Source of the DNA: an uncultured Chthoniobacterales bacterium
GTDB lineage: Bacteria > Verrucomicrobiota > Verrucomicrobiae > Chthoniobacterales > UBA10450
Direction: 5' to 3'
Length of the DNA: 5,570 nucleotides
Assembly: GCA_955652855.1 (NCBI GenBank)
Contig: CATPCN010000328.1
Location: 1-5,570, forward strand
Part shown: positions 5,097 through 5,570 of the stretch, piece after piece
How the letters are laid out: every line of letters begins with the position of its first letter
Numbering within the stretch: the stretch's first letter is position 1
Notes under the pieces: model-generated
Told to the model about the DNA's origin: nothing
Seen by the model: only the letters and a program-made list of their open reading frames with translations
Databases searched by the model: none
Program-made: the position numbers and the translations under genes

Positions 5097-5570
5097 GGTT
5101 CGCTCAAACTCCCCACCGGCCATCCATCGGGCGGCGCGGCCGAGTGTATCAACTCGGTTAAATGTGCGGCAAATACTCGGCGCGAAATCGGTCTCGCACC
5201 AAACGACGCGAGATGCGGTGTTTCTTGCTGACAGTCCACGATGGGAACGTTCAGGCGTCGGAGCACATCGATCAGGCCGACGAGGGCCGCCTTCGATGCA
5301 TCGGTCTCGTAGCTGAACATCGATTCGCCGAAAAACACGCGACCGATCCCGATACCGTAGAGCCCGCCGGCGAGCTCTCCCCCGCGCCACGCTTCAAGCG
5401 AATGCGCGTAGCCGCTGACATGAAGTTGCTCATAGGCGGCGATCACCGGCGGCGTGATCCACGTGCCCGATTGGCCGGTTCGCAACATCGTGGCGCAATT
5501 CTCGATGACATCCGAAAACGCCGTGTCGACGCGCAATTCGAAGTCGCCCCGCTTCACGCGCTTGCGCAAC
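5093..5570 (-). CDS. aat: Leucyl/phenylalanyl-tRNA-protein transferase, C-terminal part (partial)
   Basis: Aat adds Leu or Phe from aminoacyl-tRNA to proteins with N-terminal Lys or Arg, creating ClpS-recognised N-degrons in the cytoplasm. About 159 C-terminal codons are visible; full Aat is around 240-260 residues, so the N-terminus is beyond the right edge. Diagnostic motifs, in order, are [23 protein letters not shown], with its conserved WITP and AHSLEAW, then [19 protein letters not shown] and [15 protein letters not shown]. The DCQ motif includes the aspartate and glutamine tied to catalysis in E. coli Aat. The TTG near the edge is an internal leucine codon, not a start. The stop (5095-5093) overlaps the bpt start by 4 bases, so both N-degron transferases are made from one transcript, a common arrangement in betaproteobacteria. 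Base composition is distinctly GC-rich compared with rpfF. Confidence 0.95.
   Translation of the reverse strand, partial: LRKRVKRGDFELRVDTAFSDVIENCATMLRTGQSGTWITPPVIAAYEQLHVSGYAHSLEAWRGGELAGGLYGIGIGRVFFGESMFSYETDASKAALVGLIDVLRRLNVPIVDCQQETPHLASFGARPISRRVFAAHLTELIHSAAPPDGWPVGSLSEP

Noticed and set aside
5097..5390. Extending Bpt upstream by 98 codons within aat
   Set aside because: The extra Arg-rich residues are the aat gene read in another frame; the family N-terminus starts at the ATG overlapping the aat stop.
1..5570. CRISPR array, tRNA/rRNA gene, insertion sequence or integrase
   Set aside because: I looked for regularly spaced repeats, cloverleaf-like segments and transposase motifs and saw none.

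Overview
The window looks like a chromosomal segment of a betaproteobacterium, most likely Burkholderiales or a close relative. This is inferred from protein style only: the EtfB N-terminus, an Aat–Bpt pair of the beta type, and GC-rich codon use in the housekeeping genes. No rRNA or other taxonomic marker is present, so genus is not assignable.

Layout, left to right. (1) 1-201, minus strand: the 5' end of etfB (electron transfer flavoprotein beta subunit), running off the left edge. (2) 202-594: a divergent intergenic region of 393 bases with a likely etfB -10 box, a perfect 7-bp inverted repeat of operator type, and a doubtful 47-codon ORF. (3) 595-2796, plus strand: a complete RpfC-type hybrid sensor kinase with a multi-pass membrane sensor, HisKA, HATPase, receiver and HPt domains. 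(4) 2797-3181: a gap holding a possible decayed, frameshifted Cys-rich small ORF and a triple 8-bp tandem repeat. (5) 3182-3212: a strong intrinsic terminator for the next gene. (6) 3238-4158, minus strand: rpfF, a DSF-family signal synthase of the crotonase fold with both catalytic glutamates. (7) 4159-4376: its upstream region, with a TTGACA-type promoter and an AT-rich segment. (8) 4377-5096, minus strand: bpt, an N-end-rule leucyltransferase. (9) 5093-5570, minus strand: the 3' part of aat, overlapping bpt by 4 bases (ATGA) and running off the right edge.

Functionally, the centre is a two-gene diffusible signal factor (DSF) cell-cell signalling module. RpfF makes a cis-2-unsaturated fatty acid, and RpfC senses it and passes phosphate through an internal His-Asp-His relay. 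The genes converge, as I recall rpfF and rpfC doing in Xanthomonas, but the HD-GYP partner RpfG is not in the window. The module sits between unrelated housekeeping genes (fatty-acid/amino-acid oxidation electron transfer on the left, N-degron tagging on the right). It is visibly less GC-rich than bpt/aat, which suggests an acquired cassette. The known families explain most of the window. The less explained parts are the two intergenic regions and the differences of this RpfC and RpfF from the Xanthomonas forms.
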